Below are positions 45,586 through 54,622 of a DNA stretch of 64,000 nt, one piece after another (position 1 is the first letter of the stretch; each line of letters starts with the position of its first letter). The notes under the pieces were generated by a model that was not told the DNA's origin, did no database searches, and saw nothing but the letters and a program-made list of their open reading frames with translations. Where the stretch lies: NCBI RefSeq assembly GCF_900091585.1, contig NZ_FMHT01000003.1, forward strand, positions 5,137,501 through 5,201,500, written 5' to 3'. The position numbers and the translations under genes are program-made. The stretch is from Micromonospora nigra (GTDB lineage Bacteria > Actinomycetota > Actinomycetes > Mycobacteriales > Micromonosporaceae).

Positions 45586-46998
45586 ATGCCCATCGCCACC
45601 ACCGACCCCGCCACCGGCCGGGTCCTCAAGACGTACGAGGCGATGTCGGCCGAGCAGGTCGACCGCGCGATCGAGCGCGCCGACCTGGCGTACCGGCAGT
45701 TGCGGGGGACCACGATCGTCCAGCGCGGGCGGTGGCTGCGGACGGCTGCCGACCTGATGGAGGCCGAACGCGACGAGATCGCCCGGATCGTGACCACCGA
45801 GATGGGCAAGACGTACACCGCCGCGAAGGCCGAGGTGACCAAGTGCGCCGCCGCCTGCCGCTTCTACGCGACGAAGGCGGCCGAGTTCCTCGCCGACGAA
45901 CCAGCCGACGCGGCGGCCGTCGGGGCCACCCGGGCGTACGTGCGTTACCAGCCCATCGGCCCCGTCCTGGCGGTGATGCCGTGGAACTTCCCGCTGTGGC
46001 AGGTGCTGCGCTTCGCCGCCCCGGCCCTGATGGCCGGCAACACGGGCCTGCTCAAGCACGCCTCCAACGTGCCGCAGACCGCGCTGCTGTTGGCGGACCT
46101 GTTCCGCCGGGCCGGGTTTCCCGAGGGCGCCTTCACCACCCTGCTGGTCGGCTCCGACGCCGTCGACCGGATCCTCAGCGACCGCCGGGTACGCGCCGCC
46201 ACGCTGACCGGCAGCGAGGGCGCGGGTCGGTCCATCGGTCAGATCGCCGGCCGGGAGCTGAAGAAGACGGTCCTGGAGTTGGGCGGCAGCGACCCGTTCG
46301 TGGTGATGCCGTCGGCCGACCTGGACCGCGCCGCCGAGGTCGCCACCACCGCCCGCTGCCAGAACAACGGGCAGTCCTGCATCGCCGCCAAGCGGTTCAT
46401 CGTGCACGCCGACGTGTTCGACGCCTTCGCCGAGCGGTTCGCCGCGAACATGGCGGCGCTGCGCGTCGGCGACCCGATGGACGAGAGCACCGACATGGGC
46501 CCCCTGGCCAGCGAGAGCGGACGCGACGAGGTGCACGCCCAGGTGCGCGACGCCGTCGACCACGGCGCCACGGTGCTCTGCGGCGGCGAGTTGCCCGACG
46601 TGGCGGGCTGGTTCTACCCGCCGACGGTGGTCACCGACCTGACGCCGCGGATGCGGATGTGGGACGAGGAGGTGTTCGGGCCGGTCGCCGGCCTGTACCG
46701 GGTCTCGTCCTACGCGGAGGCGGTCGAGGTGGCCAACGGCACCGCCTTCGGCCTGGGGGCCAACGCCTGGACCCGCGACCCCGACGAGCAGGAGCGGTTC
46801 GCCACCGACCTGGACGCCGGCAACGTGTTCGTCAACGGGATGACCACCTCCCACCCGGAGCTGCCGTTCGGCGGGGTGAAGAACTCCGGGTACGGCCGGG
46901 AGCTGTCCGCGCTCGGCATGCGCGAGTTCTGCAACACCAAGACGGTCTGGGTGGGCGAGGGCGCGGCCTCCGCCGGGGCGGGCGCGCACGCCGAGTGA
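45586..46998 (+). CDS. Aldehyde dehydrogenase, succinate-semialdehyde type
   Basis: ATG 45586; 470 residues. Motifs are complete: MPWNFPLWQ, LTGSEGAGRSIG, catalytic Glu in LELGGSDPF and catalytic Cys in NNGQSCIAAKRF, then EEVFGPVAGLYRV and PFGGVKNSGYGRE. It is most like NADP-dependent succinate-semialdehyde dehydrogenases of the GabD2/SAD type. It oxidises an aldehyde to its acid; the exact substrate is not determinable here. Confidence 0.92.
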   Translation: MPIATTDPATGRVLKTYEAMSAEQVDRAIERADLAYRQLRGTTIVQRGRWLRTAADLMEAERDEIARIVTTEMGKTYTAAKAEVTKCAAACRFYATKAAEFLADEPADAAAVGATRAYVRYQPIGPVLAVMPWNFPLWQVLRFAAPALMAGNTGLLKHASNVPQTALLLADLFRRAGFPEGAFTTLLVGSDAVDRILSDRRVRAATLTGSEGAGRSIGQIAGRELKKTVLELGGSDPFVVMPSADLDRAAEVATTARCQNNGQSCIAAKRFIVHADVFDAFAERFAANMAALRVGDPMDESTDMGPLASESGRDEVHAQVRDAVDHGATVLCGGELPDVAGWFYPPTVVTDLTPRMRMWDEEVFGPVAGLYRVSSYAEAVEVANGTAFGLGANAWTRDPDEQERFATDLDAGNVFVNGMTTSHPELPFGGVKNSGYGRELSALGMREFCNTKTVWVGEGAASAGAGAHAE

Positions 46999-47055
46999 GC
47001 CGGGCCGGCCGGGCACCCGCTTACCCACCACGCCGAGTGGGTAGGGACACGGGGC

Positions 47056-48021
47056 ATGACGGCGATCGGTTTCCACGCTTCCCACGAGCAGATCCACCCC
47101 CGCGAGCTGCTGGACGCGGTGGTCCACGCCGAGCGGGTCGGCTTCGACGCCGCCATGTGCTCGGACCACTTCTCCCCGTGGAGCGCACGCCAGGGGCAGT
47201 CCGGCTTCGCCTGGTCCTGGCTCGGTGCCGCTCTCGAGGCCACCGGCCTGACCTTCGGCGTGGTCAACGCGCCCGGTCAGCGCTACCATCCGGCGATCAT
47301 CGCCCAGGCCATCGGCACCCTCGGGGCGATGTACCCGGGCCGGTTCTGGGCGGCGCTCGGCACCGGTGAGGCGAGCAACGAGCACATCACCGGCGACGCC
47401 TGGCCGCGCAAGGACGTCCGCAACGCGCGGCTGCGGGAGTGCGTGGACGTGATCCGGGCGCTGCTGGCCGGCGAGGAGGTCAGCCACGACGGCCTGGTGC
47501 GGGTGGACCAGGCGAAACTGTGGACCCGACCCGAGCAGCCGCCCGCCCTGGTCGGCGCGGCGGTCAGCGTGGCCACCGCCCGATGGTGCGCGGAGTGGGC
47601 CGACGGGTTGATCACCGTCAACGCGCCCGTCGCGCACCTGCGTCAGATGATCGACGCCTACCGGGGCGCGGGGGGCCGCGGCCCGCTGCACCTGCAGGTG
47701 CACGTGAGCTGGGCGCCCGAGCAGGCCGAGGCCGAGGCCATCGCGTACGACCAGTGGCGCAGCAACGTCTTCGCCCCGCCGGTCTGCTGGGACCTCGACA
47801 GCGTCGCGCACTTCGACGTCGTCTCCGCGGACGTGTCGATGGAGAAGGTCGCCGAGGTGGTCAACGTCTCCGCCGACCTGGGCCGGCACGTCGGCTGGCT
47901 ACAGGAGTACGTCGAGTTGGGCTTCGACGAGATCGCGGTGCACCACGTCGGGCAGCAGCAGCGGGCGTTCCTGGACGCATTCGGCGACCAGGTGCTGCCG
48001 AAGCTGCGCACCGCCGGCTGA
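47056..48021 (+). CDS. LLM-class F420/FMN oxidoreductase, TIGR03885-type
   Basis: ATG 47056; 321 residues with the TIM-barrel luciferase-like pattern: IGFHASHEQIHPRELLDAVV, FDAAMCSDHFSPW, FGVVNAPGQRYHPAIIAQAI, GRFWAALGTGEASNEHITGD. This subgroup is typical of Actinobacteria and usually uses F420 or FMN. It is followed by a GC-rich repeat region and the convergent cellulase gene. Confidence 0.88.
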   Translation: MTAIGFHASHEQIHPRELLDAVVHAERVGFDAAMCSDHFSPWSARQGQSGFAWSWLGAALEATGLTFGVVNAPGQRYHPAIIAQAIGTLGAMYPGRFWAALGTGEASNEHITGDAWPRKDVRNARLRECVDVIRALLAGEEVSHDGLVRVDQAKLWTRPEQPPALVGAAVSVATARWCAEWADGLITVNAPVAHLRQMIDAYRGAGGRGPLHLQVHVSWAPEQAEAEAIAYDQWRSNVFAPPVCWDLDSVAHFDVVSADVSMEKVAEVVNVSADLGRHVGWLQEYVELGFDEIAVHHVGQQQRAFLDAFGDQVLPKLRTAG

Positions 48022-48111
48022 GCGGCCCACGCCGGTCGCCACCCGGCGACCGACCACCCGGTGCCGGCGGGCGGGCGAGCGGCGGGCGGGCGACCGGCCG
48101 GCGGTGGCCAT

Positions 48112-48155
48112 CCCGCGTGCGGCAGGGCGGCCAACCCGCGTGCGGCAGGGCGGCC
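48112..48155 (+). repeat. Two 21-bp tandem copies in a GC-rich gap
   Basis: CCCGCGTGCGGCAGGGCGGCC occurs at 48112-48132 and again at 48135-48155, in a stretch with other GGCGGGC repeats. No gene is present in 48022-48245. Confidence 0.75.
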
Positions 48156-48214
48156 GGCCCGCCGGGTCGGGTCCCGAGCCGGATCTCGGGAGGGCCACCC
48201 GAGCGCCCGGGTGG

Positions 48215-48240
48215 GTGGGGCCGCCGGCCGGCGGCCCCAC
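48215..48240 (-). terminator. 26-bp perfect palindrome after the cellulase gene
   Basis: GTGGGGCCGCCGG is followed directly by its complement, next to the cellulase stop. It is likely a transcription end for the two convergent genes. Confidence 0.6.
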
Positions 48241-48245
48241 CGCAC

Positions 48246-50852
48246 TCAGTAGCTGGTGCAGGCCCCCCCGTTGAGGGTGACCAGACCCGGATCCGGGTTC
48301 GGTCCGCCGTCGCTGACCCCGTTGAAGCCGAAGGTCACCGTGGCGCCCGGGGCGATCCGCTTGTTGTGCGGCTCGTTCGTCGCGGTCACCGTGGCCCCGG
48401 TCTGGGTCACGTCGGCCAGCCAGGACTGGCTCACCTTCTGGTCGCCGACGAAGGCGAACCGCAGCGCCCAGCCGTCGACCGCCGCCGTGCCGGTGTTGCG
48501 GACGGTCACCTGCGTCGTGAACCCGCCCGACCAGCTGCCGTGGGTGGTGTAGCGCACCGCGCAGGTCGGCGCGGGCACCGCCGCGGCGTCAGCCTGGTCG
48601 GCCAGGAAGGACGCGAGCCAGGTCAGCGCCGAGTTCCAGTTGATCGCCACCTCGTTCGTCGAGTACGAGGCGATGTCGTCGACGAAGCAGAACATCGGCT
48701 TGCAGCCGGCCAGCAGCTGCTGCACGAACGGGTCCTGCAGGGCGGCGTTGGGGCCACCGGCGATCGAGCCGGCGGGCGGGTTCGGCAGCTCCGGGTCGTA
48801 CTGGTTGCCGAAGATGCGGCTGTGCTGGTTCTTCGCCGCGTGCTCACCCCACCCGGTCACGTACGAGATGTTGAGGGCGTTGCGGCCGAGGATGTAGTCC
48901 ATCGTCTGCACCGCCCCGTCCCGGTACTTCGCGTCCCGGGTCAGGTCGAAGGCGGTGGCCAGCACGACCGCGTTGTTGATGACGTTGCCGTTGCCGCCCC
49001 AGAAGTAGCTGCCCGGGTCGCCCGGCAGCGGCAGCCCGTACGCCTGCCGGTCGATCTCGGCGAGGTACGCGTCGGCGGCATCGGTGACCGACTCCCGGAT
49101 CCGGGTCAGCTCGGCGGCCGGCAGCCCGTTGGGCACGGTCGCCAGGTCGAGCCGGCCCAGCGCCGCGACACCCTGCCAGCCGAAGCCGCGCGGGTCGAAC
49201 ACGTCGCCGGTGTGGTGCGCCGAGGCCCGCAGGTCGGTCAGGTACGCCTGCTCGCCGGTGCTCAGCCACAGCTCGACGGCCGCCCAGTAGAACTCGTCGG
49301 TGACGTTGCTGTCGTCGTACGCGCCGCCGCCGTTGCCGTCGGTGGGGCTGGCGTACCGCTGCGGGTTGGCCTTGGCCGCCGCGTACGCCCGCTCGGCCGA
49401 GGTGGCGCAGCGCTGCGCGAACGCCGCGTCGTAGGGGGCGAACAGGCGGGCGCACTGCGCGGCGGTGGCCGCCAGGTTCAGGGTGGCGGCGGTCGACGGC
49501 GGGTGCAGTTCGCGCAGCTCCGGGTCGTCCTCCGGCTGCAACGGCAGCCCCGTCCAGTTCTGGTCGTGGATCTTGTGGTGGGCCATCCCGGCGAGCGGCT
49601 CGCCGGCCGGCACCTGCATGCGCATGAGGAACTCCAGCTCCCAGCGCGCCTCGTCGAGGATGTCGGGCACCCCGTTGCCCCGCTCGGGCACCCGCAGGCT
49701 GCCGTCGCCCAGGGCCGCCCCGCCGTCGGCGGTGGCGGCGGTCTTGGTCCGCTCGAAGGTGTTCAGCAGCTGGTAGGTGGCGATGCCGCCGTTGACGACG
49801 TACTTGCCGTGGTCGCCGGCGTCGTACCAGCCGCCGCGCACGTCGAGGGAGTAGTCGCAGACGCCGGGCTGGCACGGCACGTCGGTGTCGCCCCGGTTGG
49901 GCGCGACGCCGAGGTGCCCGGCCGGCCGGGCGTACTCCTCGCCGACCAGGTCGCCGTCGATGGCGATGCCGCTGCGCTGGATGTAGAAGAACTGCAGGGC
50001 GTCCGAGCGGAGCTGGTCGTAGACGGTGCCGGAGACGTCGAACGGGTGGCTGGTCTCACCGTCGACGGTGAGCGTCAGCCCGCTGCCCGGCGTGTCGTAC
50101 GACGAGAAGTCGACCGTGTGCACGTTCTGCCCGGACGCCTCGTCGACGCCCCGCGGGGTGCTGGTGCCGTTGGCCAGCACGGCCCCGGCGGCCGAGCGCA
50201 GCTGCCAGGGCAGGGCCTCGGTGGCGTCGGTGACGACGGTGGCGTTCTTCGGCCCGCCGGGCAGGTACCCGACCTGGTTGACGCGCACCCGGGGCCCGGT
50301 GTCCGGCACGTAGGGCTCCGGCGGTTCGCCGCCGCGCAGCGAGACGTTGTCCAGGCAGATGCTCTGCTCGTCGGCGTTGCCGCCGATCTGGAAGATCATC
50401 TGGGCGGCCGAGTTGTCGTCGGAGGCGACGAAGGTCTTCTCGACGCGCTGGGTGGTTCCGGTGGCCGTGGTGTCGACGGTGACGTACGCCGTGTAGGGGG
50501 CGGCACCCAGTTGCAGCACGGCCCGGACCGCGCCGCCGGGAGCGGCGGAGACGTCGAAGCCGAGGGTGTACTCGGCACCGGCGATCAGCGGCACGCCGTC
50601 CTGGCCGACGCCGGCGTCCCACGGGTTGGCCAGCCCACCGGCGACGGTGGTGCACAGCTGGCCGTCGGTCACCCCCAGCGGGCCGGTGCCGAAGGAGAAC
50701 CAGGGGGCCACGCCGGCGCTGAAGTCGCCGTTGGTGATCTGTTCGGGGGCGCCGGGGGGCGGGTCGGCGTGGGCGACGCCGGCGCTCACGCCGGTCAGTG
50801 CCACGGTGGTCGCTGCGGCGAGCACCGCGAGGCGACGTCGGGATGGCGTCAC
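48246..50852 (-). CDS. Secreted family 9 endoglucanase with CBM4-like and CBM2 domains
   Basis: GTG 50852 with GGAAGG upstream; 868 residues. A signal peptide (~1-29, ending GVAHA) is followed by a CBM4/9-like sandwich (EQITNGDFSAGVAPWFSFG), an Ig-like CelD_N domain (VRVNQVGYLPGGPKNA), the GH9 catalytic domain with GGWYDAGDHGKYV (Asp), KNQHSRIFG and DIASYSTNEVAINWNSAL (catalytic Glu), and a C-terminal CBM2 (TTQVTVRNTGTAAVDGWALR) that binds cellulose. It breaks beta-1,4-glucan outside the cell. A CelR-type operator in its promoter indicates cellobiose-responsive control. Confidence 0.95.
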   Translation of the reverse strand: MTPSRRRLAVLAAATTVALTGVSAGVAHADPPPGAPEQITNGDFSAGVAPWFSFGTGPLGVTDGQLCTTVAGGLANPWDAGVGQDGVPLIAGAEYTLGFDVSAAPGGAVRAVLQLGAAPYTAYVTVDTTATGTTQRVEKTFVASDDNSAAQMIFQIGGNADEQSICLDNVSLRGGEPPEPYVPDTGPRVRVNQVGYLPGGPKNATVVTDATEALPWQLRSAAGAVLANGTSTPRGVDEASGQNVHTVDFSSYDTPGSGLTLTVDGETSHPFDVSGTVYDQLRSDALQFFYIQRSGIAIDGDLVGEEYARPAGHLGVAPNRGDTDVPCQPGVCDYSLDVRGGWYDAGDHGKYVVNGGIATYQLLNTFERTKTAATADGGAALGDGSLRVPERGNGVPDILDEARWELEFLMRMQVPAGEPLAGMAHHKIHDQNWTGLPLQPEDDPELRELHPPSTAATLNLAATAAQCARLFAPYDAAFAQRCATSAERAYAAAKANPQRYASPTDGNGGGAYDDSNVTDEFYWAAVELWLSTGEQAYLTDLRASAHHTGDVFDPRGFGWQGVAALGRLDLATVPNGLPAAELTRIRESVTDAADAYLAEIDRQAYGLPLPGDPGSYFWGGNGNVINNAVVLATAFDLTRDAKYRDGAVQTMDYILGRNALNISYVTGWGEHAAKNQHSRIFGNQYDPELPNPPAGSIAGGPNAALQDPFVQQLLAGCKPMFCFVDDIASYSTNEVAINWNSALTWLASFLADQADAAAVPAPTCAVRYTTHGSWSGGFTTQVTVRNTGTAAVDGWALRFAFVGDQKVSQSWLADVTQTGATVTATNEPHNKRIAPGATVTFGFNGVSDGGPNPDPGLVTLNGGACTSY

Positions 50853-50906
50853 GGGGGGTTCCTTCCGGACGGGCGGACGGGACGGCACGTGCGGTGGTGG
50901 CGAACC

Positions 50907-50920
50907 TGGGAGCGCTCCCA
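50907..50920. promoter_or_regulatory. CelR/CebR operator of the cellulase gene
   Basis: TGGGAGCGCTCCCA is the exact 14-bp palindrome bound by LacI-family CelR of Thermobifida and CebR of Streptomyces, ~55 bases upstream of the cellulase GTG. Cellobiose releases the repressor in those organisms. Confidence 0.93.
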
Positions 50921-51072
50921 GGTATCGGGCATGTTTCCAGGGGTGTCGTCCCCTGTCAATCGACCTGTCCCGATGGTGGCGCGGGCCCGTCGTCAGTGAG
51001 TTTCGCCGCGCCACGCCCGTCGTCCTGATCTCCTAGAGACAATCCCACCCACTTCCTGGCAGGCTGCCTCCC

Positions 51073-51801
51073 ATGACCCTGAAGCTGCGTTCGATCGGGA
51101 CGAGCGACCGCGGGTTGATCCGCAGCGGGAACCAGGACGCCCTGCACGCCGGCACCTGGCTCGTCGCCGTCGCCGACGGCATGGGCGGCATGGCCGCGGG
51201 CGACCTGGCCAGCGCCATCGCCATCGACGCGGTGGCCCCCCTCGACGCCGAGACGCCCGAAGACGCCCTGGTGGCCGCCCTGCAGAGGGGCATCCAGGTC
51301 GCCACCACCCGGATCCGGCAGGCGGTCACCGAGGACCCCCAGCGCCAGGGCATGGGCACCACCCTGACCGCCCTGCTCTTCGCGCGTACCGGCAGCTGCC
51401 TGGCGCTGGCCCACATCGGTGACTCCCGGGCCTACCTGTTCCGGGAGGGGGTGCTCAAGCAGATCACCCGCGACGACACGTTCGTGCAGATGTTGGTCGA
51501 CCAGGGCATGATCACGCCGGAGGAGGCCAGCAGCCACCCCCGGCGGGCCGTGGTCACCCAGGCGTTGCAGGGCGACGAGGTCTCCCCGACGTACGCCACG
51601 ATGGTGCCCTGGGCGGGCGACCGCTGGTTGCTGTGCAGCGACGGCCTGTCCAACGTGGTGGGCCCGGAGACCCTCGCCGAGGTGCTCGCGCAGCACCCGG
51701 ACCGGGCCGAGTGCGCCCGCCGGCTGATCGACCTGGCGCTGCGTGCCGGTGGCCCGGACAACGTCACCGTGATCATCGCCGACGTGCTGGACGAGGACTG
51801 A
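51073..51801 (+). CDS. PP2C-type Ser/Thr protein phosphatase
   Basis: ATG 51073; 242 residues. All PP2C metal-site motifs are present: RSGNQDALHAG, VAVADGMGGMAAGD, ALAHIGDSRAYLF, WLLCSDGLSNVV and GGPDNVTVIIAD. It removes phosphate from Ser/Thr of proteins, opposing PknA/B-type kinases. No transmembrane segment, so cytosolic. Converges closely on hrpB. Confidence 0.93.
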   Translation: MTLKLRSIGTSDRGLIRSGNQDALHAGTWLVAVADGMGGMAAGDLASAIAIDAVAPLDAETPEDALVAALQRGIQVATTRIRQAVTEDPQRQGMGTTLTALLFARTGSCLALAHIGDSRAYLFREGVLKQITRDDTFVQMLVDQGMITPEEASSHPRRAVVTQALQGDEVSPTYATMVPWAGDRWLLCSDGLSNVVGPETLAEVLAQHPDRAECARRLIDLALRAGGPDNVTVIIADVLDED

Positions 51802-51804
51802 GCC

Positions 51805-54345
51805 CTACCGGCGGCGTACCGTGGTGTGCCGGGTCGGCACGGCCGTGCCCGGGTCCTGCGGCCACGGATGGCGCGGATAGCGTCCCCGCAGCTCGGAGCG
51901 CACCTGCGGATAGCCCGTCCGCCAGAACGAGGCCAGGTCGGCCGTGACCGCCACCGGCCGACCGGCGGGGGACAGCAGGTGCAGCAGCACCGGCACCCGG
52001 CCGCCGGCGATCCGGGGCGCGTCCGCCCAGCCGAACGTCTCCTGGAGCTTGACGGCGAGCACCGGGGCGGCCGGGTCGGCGTAGTCCACCCGGACCCGGG
52101 AACCGCTCGGCACGGTGATCCGCTCCGGGGCCAGTTCGTCCAACCGCCCCGCGAGGGGCCACGGCAGCAGCCGACGCAGTGCGGCGACGACGTCCACCCG
52201 GGCCAGGTCGGCGCGGCGGCGGGCGGAGGTCAACTCCGGGCCCAGCCAGTGCGGTGCGGCGGCGAGCAGCGCCTCGTCGGACACGTCCGGCCAGTCGTCG
52301 CCGAGTGCCTGCCGGCAGAACGCCAGCCGCTGCCGCAGCGCCCGGCCGGCCGGGGTCCAACCGAGCAGGTCCAGGCCGCAGCGGCGCAGCCCGTCCAGCA
52401 GCGCAGCGGTCAGCTCCGCCGGGTCGGGCCGGGTCAGCGGACGCTCCACCAGCTCGATCGCGCCCAGCCGGCACACCTCGCGGGCCACCACGTCGGTGCC
52501 CGACCAGCCCACCTCCCGCTCGGTGCGCAGCAGCGGCCCGCCCGCCTCCCGGGCGGTCGCCTCGTTCACGGCGGCCGCCAGCCGGATCCGGGCGGACGGC
52601 GTGCCGGGGGAGCGGTCGGCCACCGCGACGGCCAACCAGTCGACCCCCGCCAGCGGCGACGCCGGTGCCAGTTGCGCCGCGGTCCCGCCGCTCATCAGGT
52701 ACGCGGACCCGCCGGGTCGCCGCACCCGGGCCAGCCGTTCCGGGTACGCCAGACCGACCAGCAGCCCGGCGGCGAGATCGTCGGGCAGGTGGTCGCGGCG
52801 GGGTTCCCCGGCCCGGGGGGCGGCCTCGGGCAGGGCGGCGCGCAACCGGCGCACCTCGGCCCGCCAGCGGCCGGTGGCCGCCGGGTCGGCGCCGGCGCGC
52901 AGCCGCCGCCATGCGGCGACCAGGTCGTCACCCGGACCGGCCACGGTCTGCTCGGCCAGCAGCGCGACCACCTCGGCGGCCCGGTCGGCGCCCACCCGTG
53001 GCGCACCGTCGAGCAGGGCGCGGGCCAGCCGGGGGTGCGCCCCGGCAGCGCCGATCGCACGGCCCCGCGCGGTGATCCGCCCGGCGGCATCCAGCGCGCC
53101 GAGGGTGGTCAGGGTGTCCCGGGCCACCGTCAGGGCCGCCGCGGGCGGCGGGTCGGGCAGGGCGAGCCCGGCGCCGTCCGGCGACCCCCAGGCGGCCAGG
53201 TCCAGCGCCAGGCCGGTCAGGTCGGCGGTCGTGATCTCCGGCTCCGGCTGCGCGGACAGCCGTTCGTGGGCCGCCACCGACCAGCAGCGGTAGACCCGCC
53301 CGGGGGCCTCCCGGCCGGCCCGGCCGGCCCGCTGGGTGGCCGCCGCACGGGACACCGGCACGGTGACCAGGGCGCCGAGCCCTCGGGCCAGGTCGAGGCG
53401 GGCCACCCGGGACAGCCCGGCGTCGACCACCGTGCGCACCCCCGGCACGGTCAGGCTGGTCTCCGCCACGGCGGTGGCCAGCACCACCCGGCGACCCTCG
53501 GCCGGGCGCAGCGCGGCGTCCTGCTCCGCGCCGCGCTGGCGGCCGTGCAACGGCAGGACGGCCACGCCGTCGCGCAGGTCGGCCAGCCGGCCGGCGACGG
53601 CGCCGATCTCACCCGCGCCCGGCAGGAAGACCAGCACGTCACCGTCGTGTTCGCGCAGCGCCCGCCGGACGGTCGCGGCGACGTGGTCGAGCAGGGCGCG
53701 GTCCACGGGGCCGGCTCCGGGTGGGGCCACCGGCCGGGGCGGTGGGGCCCACACCCGCTCGACCGGGTGCAGCGCGGACGGCGCCCGCACCACCGGCACG
53801 GGGTCGCCGTCGCCACCGAGCAGCGCCGCGAAGCGGTCCGCCTCCGCCGTGGCCGACATCGCCACCAGCCACAGGTCGGGACGCAGCGCGGCGCGGGCCT
53901 CCACGGTGAAGGCGAGCGCGAGATCGGCGTCGAGCTGCCGCTCGTGGCACTCGTCGAGCAGCACGGCACCGACGCCGGTCAGCTCCGGATCGTGGTGCAA
54001 CCGACGGACCAGCAGCCCGGTGGTGACCAGCTCGACCCGAGTGCGGGGCCCGACCCGCCGCTCGCCGCGGACCGCGTAGCCGACCCGGTCGCCGACCCGC
54101 TCGCCGAGCAGCGCGGCGATGCGGTGTGCCGCCGCGCGGGCGGCGACCCGGCGGGGCTGGGCCACCAGCACCTTCCCCCGTACCCCGTCGGCCACCGCCA
54201 GCGGGGCGAGGGTGGTCTTGCCGGTGCCCGGCGGGGCGACCAGCACCCCCGCACCGGCCGACCGCAGGGCTGCGACCAGCGCCGGCAGGGCCGGCCGTAC
54301 GGGCAGGTCCAGCGGTACGTCGGAGAGCACGGCCCAGTCTCGCAC
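51805..54345 (-). CDS. hrpB: ATP-dependent helicase HrpB
   Basis: GTG 54345; 846 residues. DEAH-type helicase with Walker A APPGTGKTT near residue 38, motif II DECHERQLDAD, MSATAEADRF, and helicase C motifs VLPLHGRQRG, LATAVAETSLTVPGVRTVVD and QRAGRAGR. The C-terminal HrpB domain ends with VRSELRGRYPRHPWPQDP, a signature of this family. RNA substrate unknown in Actinobacteria. 3-base gap to PP2C on the other strand. Confidence 0.95.
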   Translation of the reverse strand: MRDWAVLSDVPLDLPVRPALPALVAALRSAGAGVLVAPPGTGKTTLAPLAVADGVRGKVLVAQPRRVAARAAAHRIAALLGERVGDRVGYAVRGERRVGPRTRVELVTTGLLVRRLHHDPELTGVGAVLLDECHERQLDADLALAFTVEARAALRPDLWLVAMSATAEADRFAALLGGDGDPVPVVRAPSALHPVERVWAPPPRPVAPPGAGPVDRALLDHVAATVRRALREHDGDVLVFLPGAGEIGAVAGRLADLRDGVAVLPLHGRQRGAEQDAALRPAEGRRVVLATAVAETSLTVPGVRTVVDAGLSRVARLDLARGLGALVTVPVSRAAATQRAGRAGREAPGRVYRCWSVAAHERLSAQPEPEITTADLTGLALDLAAWGSPDGAGLALPDPPPAAALTVARDTLTTLGALDAAGRITARGRAIGAAGAHPRLARALLDGAPRVGADRAAEVVALLAEQTVAGPGDDLVAAWRRLRAGADPAATGRWRAEVRRLRAALPEAAPRAGEPRRDHLPDDLAAGLLVGLAYPERLARVRRPGGSAYLMSGGTAAQLAPASPLAGVDWLAVAVADRSPGTPSARIRLAAAVNEATAREAGGPLLRTEREVGWSGTDVVAREVCRLGAIELVERPLTRPDPAELTAALLDGLRRCGLDLLGWTPAGRALRQRLAFCRQALGDDWPDVSDEALLAAAPHWLGPELTSARRRADLARVDVVAALRRLLPWPLAGRLDELAPERITVPSGSRVRVDYADPAAPVLAVKLQETFGWADAPRIAGGRVPVLLHLLSPAGRPVAVTADLASFWRTGYPQVRSELRGRYPRHPWPQDPGTAVPTRHTTVRRR

Positions 54346-54381
54346 CGGGACCCCGGGGGCGTGGGCCGTGGCCCGCCCGGT

Positions 54382-54582
54382 CTAGTCGGGGCGTACCCCG
54401 TCGATGCCGCGGACGAAGGCGTGCCAGGCGGTCGGAGCGAAGGCCAGGGCAGGGCCCTGCCGGTCCTTGCTGTCGCGGACCGCGATCCCACCGCCGGTGC
54501 CGGCCACCTCCACGCAGTTCCCGTTGCCCACACTGCGCGTGCTGGTGCGCCACTCCGCCCGGGTCAGGTCGAGCGCGGTCAT
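54382..54582 (-). CDS. DUF397 protein, 66 aa, chromosomal copy
   Basis: ATG 54582. Signature WRTSTRSVGNGNCVEVAGTG, GIAVRDSKDRQGPALAF, AWHAFVRG. It is the partner of the HTH-DUF5753 gene just upstream. It has the same length (66 aa) as the prophage pair's DUF397 protein, but the sequence is clearly diverged. Confidence 0.9.
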   Translation of the reverse strand: MTALDLTRAEWRTSTRSVGNGNCVEVAGTGGGIAVRDSKDRQGPALAFAPTAWHAFVRGIDGVRPD

Positions 54583-54622
54583 CGCGGTACCTCTCGTCTG
54601 TGCCGACGCGCCGCCGATGCGG

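Noticed and set aside
47439..50999. A 1186-codon open frame on the plus strand opposite the cellulase
   Set aside because: It runs antisense through the LLM oxidoreductase end and the GH9 gene, is Arg/Gly/Val-rich with no domain, and is a product of GC-rich codon use in the true genes.
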